From assembly GCA_018900295.1 (NCBI GenBank), contig JAHIGH010000003.1, positions 1 through 8,163 of the forward strand: 8,163 nucleotides of DNA, given 5' to 3'. This DNA is from Patescibacteria group bacterium (GTDB lineage: Bacteria > Patescibacteriota > Microgenomatia > Levybacterales > UBA12049). Made by a program: the position numbers and the translations under genes. Positions 4,625 to 8,163 of this stretch are shown here, piece by piece (the stretch's first letter is position 1; the number at the start of each line of letters is the position of its first letter). The notes below the pieces were generated by a model. That model saw only the letters and a program-made list of their open reading frames with translations. It was not told the DNA's origin and did not search any database.

Positions 4625-5866
4625 ATGAGTAACAATCATTTTTACAAAAATATATCATTTTTATGGCTGCCGGTATTTATGGGGATTATTCTTCTCATTG
4701 GATTTGCAACCTCAATAATTTCTTTACAGCAGACGAACAATATACAGGCAAAAGCCGAAAGTTCCACGGCATCAATTGATCAAAAGGACTGTGCTGTTCC
4801 CTCTGATCAACTGCAGATTTCCTCGCAGGAGCAGAAGATGCTTGATCAAATTAACGCGCATCGTACTCAATATGGGTTAAATAATCTGGTATGGTCGGAT
4901 ACTTTAATTAATGCATCAAAATGGATGAGTAGGGATATGCTAAAAAATCAATATCTTGGCCATACAGACTCATTGGGAAGAGATGTCAAGACAAGACTTT
5001 CTGACTGCGGGTATTCTACTTCAATTTCAATAGCAGAAAATTTAGACAGCGGAGTTAAGGATAGTACTATAATTTTTCAAACTTGGAAACATTCCCCCCC
5101 GCAAAACGCAAATTTATTGAGTGATAAATTCAAAGAAGCAGGCATTGCTCTCGCATCTGATCCGGCAAGTGATTCTTATTATTGGACATTAGATTTAGGA
5201 GGCGGTACTGTTACCATGACTCCAACTCCTAGTATTATAATTACGCCTACCCCCACTCAGGCACATTCTTCTCCCTCCCCGTTCCCCACAAATCGCCCTA
5301 CGCCCACCTCAACTCCAGAGCCAACCTTTGACCCGACTCCTACAACTGTTCCCGGCTTTACACCCAATCCTCTGGATATGCAGTTTTTTGTGAGTGCGAA
5401 AGTAATCGGGATAGGAGAGGACGGGAATCGCAATCCAAAACATTTTACGCGTTATGTCACAGTGAGTATCTATGACATGGATAACAAACTGGTCAAAGAA
5501 GGAAATGGATATATAATTTATGATCGGGAAAATCTATTCCGGGGGATAGTTCATTTCGGACCGGTGGAAAATGGTATATATTATATTAAAATTCTAAGTC
5601 CTCGTATGCTGAAGGCGATAGTTGAACCTGCATTCCGGGCTTTAGACAGTAAGATTTTGAATATACTTCCCCGGGTTACACTTATACAAGGCGATATTAA
5701 TGCTGATAACGTAATTGATATTGCCGACTACAATATATCGCTGGGTTGTTTTCAGGACAAAAAATGCGAAGATAAAAATCTTATTGATTTCAACGACGAC
5801 GGCCTGACGGATATTATCGATTACAATATCCTTCTTCGCGACTATTGGGAATGGCAAGGAGATTAA
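4625..5866 (+). CDS. Surface protein: membrane anchor, CAP/SCP domain, Pro/Thr linker, dockerin-like domain
   Basis: Starting at the ATG at 4625 gives 413 residues; an in-frame GTG at 4610 would add five. Neither has a Shine-Dalgarno site, so ATG is preferred. Residues 11-33 form an N-terminal membrane anchor or signal sequence. A CAP/SCP (PR-1, PF00188-type) domain spans about 68-191: INAHRTQYG, GHTDSLGRD (H113), AEN (E138) and YYWTLDLGG. The usual SPPHRAN motif reads SPPQNAN, so the second conserved histidine is Q160. A Pro/Thr-rich linker (196-250) leads to a beta-type domain (about 252-352). A dockerin-like pair of calcium loops follows: D357/N359/D361/D368 and D388/N390/D392/D399, separated by C375 and C381, which could form a disulfide. 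It should be anchored outside the cytoplasmic membrane. The role of bacterial CAP domains is poorly defined. The next gene shares the last two domains and lies nine bases downstream. Confidence 0.9.
   Translation: MSNNHFYKNISFLWLPVFMGIILLIGFATSIISLQQTNNIQAKAESSTASIDQKDCAVPSDQLQISSQEQKMLDQINAHRTQYGLNNLVWSDTLINASKWMSRDMLKNQYLGHTDSLGRDVKTRLSDCGYSTSISIAENLDSGVKDSTIIFQTWKHSPPQNANLLSDKFKEAGIALASDPASDSYYWTLDLGGGTVTMTPTPSIIITPTPTQAHSSPSPFPTNRPTPTSTPEPTFDPTPTTVPGFTPNPLDMQFFVSAKVIGIGEDGNRNPKHFTRYVTVSIYDMDNKLVKEGNGYIIYDRENLFRGIVHFGPVENGIYYIKILSPRMLKAIVEPAFRALDSKILNILPRVTLIQGDINADNVIDIADYNISLGCFQDKKCEDKNLIDFNDDGLTDIIDYNILLRDYWEWQGD
5856..5861 (+). promoter_or_regulatory. Shine-Dalgarno sequence of the second surface-protein gene
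   Basis: AAGGAG lies inside the last codons of the upstream gene, 14 bases before the ATG at 5876, which is longer than the usual 5-9. It is the clearest Shine-Dalgarno match before a start in the window; the transcript-first genes lack one. This fits an internal operon gene translated by re-initiation. Confidence 0.5.
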
Positions 5867-5875
5867 TTTGCTATT

Positions 5876-7192
5876 ATGTTTCTCAAAATAAAACAAGAAC
5901 ACAGAACTTTTTTACGCGTGCTCATTACATATGGAATGCATATTTGGGTAATTATTTTTGTCTGTAATGTAGTTATTTTTTACTCCATTCGTTTTTTTAT
6001 CAATGCCTCAACAACCCGTACCGCGGATGTTAACACGCCTGTAGAAATAACAGTAAGTCCGCCTGTAGCAACTGAAATTCCGACTCCGGTTCCTACCGCC
6101 GCCGGTCCTGTTATAAATTTAAGCTTTTCTCTGCCCGGAATTGGTACAAATGGGGGTAATTTAATGCCCTCGCATGTAGAAAGAGATGTTACTGTCCACC
6201 TCTATAATTCTGACGCTAATATATCCGATAAAGTTGTTAAACCTGCTTATACCATAAAAACTCAGGCTGTATATGACAGCGACCCGAATAGCTCAACTTA
6301 CACTTATTTTGTTAATAAATATGTTGATTTGGGAGCGATTGCGAATGGAAATTATCAGATCAGTATTCAAACTCCTCAATCCCTACGGCAATTAATGAGA
6401 TCATCAGATTCCCGTGACCCGGGTGGACAACTCTTTGACTTGTCAGATAAGCGTTTCACTATTTTACCTCCCCAAAAAATGATAACAGGAGATGTTTATC
6501 CATTACCAAATGGCGATAATATTATGGATATAAATGATTATAATTTATTAGTAAATTGTTACAACATTCAAATAAATTCCTCGAAATGCGCCAATGCTGC
6601 GCCGGCGGATCTTGATGATAACGGTGTGTCGGACGGGATAGATTATAATATTATGCTCTCGAATTTTCGAACACTCCTGTCATTAGGTTATTCTGTGCCG
6701 ACTATTCCTGTACCTCCATCAGATATTCCTATAAAGATAAGTCCGTCTACAACCCCAACAGTACCTAAAATCAGTCAGGCTCCGATAAAACCCCCATGGA
6801 ATGGTGCTTTTGGTACAATTTTTATTTTTATCCTCATTGTTATTACCATGGGAAGTATTGCTTTCGCTGTCTTTAAATTTCATTTGCTTAATATATTTTT
6901 ACACAAAAAAAGCGAAACGGAAAAAACCATACAGTCTCCTGCCGCCGAAGAGTCAGTAGATAAAACTAACAGCTCAGAGATAATAGAAAAAACCTATTAT
7001 CTAAAGAAAGTAAGTGTTGATACGCAAAAAAATGGCGTATGGGTAACCTTGGCTGACGATGCAGGAATAACCACGGGGTTTTATCCAAAAACTGACATCA
7101 GTGACGGTTTTGTCAAAATAAAAGGCACTCTGAGGAATGATCAGGAATACAAGCAATACATTTATATTACAGAACTTGAAACAGAGGATTAA
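5876..7192 (+). CDS. Double-membrane-anchored surface protein with dockerin-like domain
   Basis: A 438-residue protein. An N-terminal membrane helix (about 19-42) is followed by a short Pro/Thr linker (about 54-77). A beta-type domain (about 79-198) is paralogous to that of the upstream protein: both have GIG.(D/N)G, R.VTV and a NG.Y.I..(T/S)P stretch. A dockerin-like module (204-265) has a second canonical loop D245/D247/N249/D256. The first loop (D206, D214, D221) carries about three extra residues. C228 and C238 sit between the loops, as in the neighbour. A Pro/Ser/Thr linker (274-306) leads to a second membrane helix (311-335). A C-terminal domain of about 100 residues (336-438) would lie in the cytoplasm if the N-terminus is inside. 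That arrangement, with an external module connected to an internal domain, could transmit a signal or link surface and interior; this is inference. Its stop overlaps that of rnhB (shared TTAA, 7189-7192). Confidence 0.87.
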   Translation: MFLKIKQEHRTFLRVLITYGMHIWVIIFVCNVVIFYSIRFFINASTTRTADVNTPVEITVSPPVATEIPTPVPTAAGPVINLSFSLPGIGTNGGNLMPSHVERDVTVHLYNSDANISDKVVKPAYTIKTQAVYDSDPNSSTYTYFVNKYVDLGAIANGNYQISIQTPQSLRQLMRSSDSRDPGGQLFDLSDKRFTILPPQKMITGDVYPLPNGDNIMDINDYNLLVNCYNIQINSSKCANAAPADLDDNGVSDGIDYNIMLSNFRTLLSLGYSVPTIPVPPSDIPIKISPSTTPTVPKISQAPIKPPWNGAFGTIFIFILIVITMGSIAFAVFKFHLLNIFLHKKSETEKTIQSPAAEESVDKTNSSEIIEKTYYLKKVSVDTQKNGVWVTLADDAGITTGFYPKTDISDGFVKIKGTLRNDQEYKQYIYITELETED

Positions 7193-7800
7193 GTATAAAT
7201 TGCTAAATTAAATGATTTTCGGTGCAAGTCGCTTAGTCCGTATTTTTTAATCGCCTCCCTGTGCTTTTTTGTTCCGTATCCTTTGTTTTGGTACAAATAA
7301 TATTGCGGGTATTTATCGTGCAATTTTTGCATAAGTTCATCTCTATATACCTTTGCGATAATTGAGGCAGCGGCTATTGATATACTTTTACGGTCACCAT
7401 TGACTATCGGTTTTTGATTTTTTTTGTCTATATTATCTATATAAAATGCGTCAATAAAAATATATTCAGGTTTTACGGATAGTGTTATAACCGATTTATG
7501 AAAAGCTTTTTGTGTTGCCCTTCCGATACCTTCTTCGTTGATTGTTTCAATTGGGACTTCAGCGATTGAATAAGAAACGCAATATTTTTTAATTATTACA
7601 GCTAATTTCTCACGTTTTTTAGCGCTCAATAATTTTGAGTCATTTATTTCATCCGTTGCGTTAAAATTAATTGGCAAAATAACAGCGGCTGCGACCACCG
7701 GCCCTGCAAAACAACCACGACCGACTTCATCCACGCCCGCAATGTGTCTTATGCCTTGTTGCCATAGGATTTTCTCCTCGTCAAAAGTAGGTTTACTCAT
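7189..7800 (-). CDS. rnhB: Ribonuclease HII
   Basis: A 203-residue protein of normal length for RNase HII, which cuts the RNA strand of RNA-DNA hybrids and nicks at single ribonucleotides in DNA. The family motifs appear in order: GVDEVGRG with D24 and E25, NDSKLLSAKKRE (53-64), IDAF with D117, and GDRKSISIAAASIIAKVYRD (135-154) with D136. The motif YGTKKHREAIKKYG (175-188) follows. The four metal-binding carboxylates D24, E25, D117 and D136 correspond to the known set in Escherichia coli RnhB (D16, E17, D108, D126). The start is the ATG at 7800; the conserved block begins 20 residues later, as expected. It is a cytoplasmic genome-maintenance enzyme. It converges with the surface-protein operon with overlapping stop codons. 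Upstream is a repeat-rich gap and a DUF2130 gene on the same strand, so co-transcription is possible. Confidence 0.97.
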   Translation of the reverse strand: MSKPTFDEEKILWQQGIRHIAGVDEVGRGCFAGPVVAAAVILPINFNATDEINDSKLLSAKKREKLAVIIKKYCVSYSIAEVPIETINEEGIGRATQKAFHKSVITLSVKPEYIFIDAFYIDNIDKKNQKPIVNGDRKSISIAAASIIAKVYRDELMQKLHDKYPQYYLYQNKGYGTKKHREAIKKYGLSDLHRKSFNLAIYT

Positions 7801-7813
7801 GAAATAAAATCAA

Positions 7814-7890
7814 AGATCAAAAATCAAATATCAAAAACAAACTAAAAATTAAAAAATACTCTTTAATCTTTGATATTTGCACTTTGATCT
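7814..7890. repeat. AT-rich inverted repeat between the DUF2130 gene and rnhB
   Basis: A 22-bp arm at 7814-7835 (starting AGATCAAA, ending AAATATCAAA) is complementary at 19 of 22 positions to 7869-7890 (starting TTTGATATTT, ending TTTGATCT), with a 33-bp A-rich loop. The left side is also built of short ATCAAA repeats with a period of about 8. The element could form a hairpin after the DUF2130 stop and lower read-through into rnhB, but no T-run follows, so it is not a classical terminator. Similar ATCAAA-rich spacers are something I recall from CPR genomes. Confidence 0.5.
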
Positions 7891-7895
7891 ATTAT

Positions 7896-8163
7896 TTACT
7901 CCAGCAATTCCTGCTGTTCCTTTTCCTCCAATTGCAGGCCTGAGTCAAGACTTGGAATTGACGGTAGAGACGGCCCGAGTATTCCCTGAAGCTCCCCGAA
8001 CATTGTGGCGACGCTCCCCATAAGCCGCTTAATTTGCATCTCCCTTTTCTTCCAAAGCCGTACAGTAGAACGCTGTTCTGTTTCCAAATCATTTTTGAGC
8101 GATATAATACTTTCAACCTGCGTTTCAAATCGGTTTCGGAATGAATCTTTTGTCAAATACACA
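7896..8163 (-). CDS. DUF2130 domain protein, C-terminal part, cut by the window edge
   Basis: The last 89 codons or so of a gene that enters from the right edge; no start codon is present, and the GTG at 8162-8160 is internal. The visible protein matches the conserved C-terminus of DUF2130 proteins: FRNRFETQVESI, LKNDLETE, RLWKKREMQI, then MFGELQGILGPSLPSIPSL and an acidic tail. Full-length members have a long central coiled coil before this block. Their function is not established; the charged WKKRE helix and coiled coil suggest DNA-associated structural or nuclease-related work, which is only a guess. The assignment is from remembered family sequence, and the motif order is convincing. Confidence 0.8.
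   Translation of the reverse strand, partial: VYLTKDSFRNRFETQVESIISLKNDLETEQRSTVRLWKKREMQIKRLMGSVATMFGELQGILGPSLPSIPSLDSGLQLEEKEQQELLE

Noticed and set aside
7892..8128. A 78-codon minus-strand frame overlapping the DUF2130 end
   Set aside because: It is an out-of-frame shadow; the overlapping frame matches the DUF2130 C-terminus.
1..8163. Alternative genetic code (UGA as Gly or Trp)
   Set aside because: All main genes read through at full family length under the standard code without in-frame TGA. The lack of TGA among eight stops is too small a sample to mean anything.

Overview
The window most resembles a chromosome segment from a Candidate Phyla Radiation (Patescibacteria) bacterium, probably of the Microgenomates type. 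This is an inference from several features. Two neighbouring surface proteins combine Pro/Thr linkers with dockerin-like double EF-hand modules. There is a small PD-(D/E)XK protein of a kind I recall from CPR genomes. Most genes lack a Shine-Dalgarno site, and several promoter-like sequences lie almost on top of the start codon. The one tRNA does not encode CCA. All long frames are intact under the standard code. The eight visible stop codons are TAA or TAG, so TGA as a stop is not sampled here.

Layout. The left edge (1-160, minus) holds the first 53 codons of a membrane-anchored protein behind a near-consensus promoter. Next, all on the minus strand, come a PD-(D/E)XK nuclease (292-1047), a class II-type Fic AMP-transferase with a C-terminal winged-helix-like region (1127-2278), an unrecognised 219-residue protein (2366-3025), a RhuM family protein (3182-4216), a remnant of a second RhuM-like gene (4221-4382) and tRNA-Lys(CTT) (4379-4450). 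The plus strand then carries a two-gene operon for surface proteins: a CAP/SCP-dockerin protein (4625-5866) and a double-membrane-anchor dockerin protein (5876-7192). The right end returns to the minus strand with ribonuclease HII (rnhB, 7189-7800) and the C-terminal part of a DUF2130 protein running off the edge.

The accessory block is 1127-4382, next to the tRNA gene. It holds the most unusual structure: (1) a complete 135-bp MITE-like element with 15-bp perfect terminal inverted repeats starting GTAA and a perfect 8-bp target duplication, inserted exactly at the rhuM stop codon; (2) evidence that rhuM and the 219-residue gene were about 13 bp apart before that insertion; (3) two tandem copies of a dyad-like cassette covering the whole fic promoter; (4) a second RhuM-like N-terminal fragment whose homology begins exactly at the 3' end of the tRNA gene.

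How the genes may work together. The two plus-strand genes share a beta-type domain and a dockerin-like module. They probably act together on the outer face of the membrane. Fic, RhuM and the nuclease are typical accessory or stress/defence-associated families, but no complete defence system (restriction-modification, CRISPR, BREX and the like) is visible here. No gap longer than 300 bases lacks a gene.
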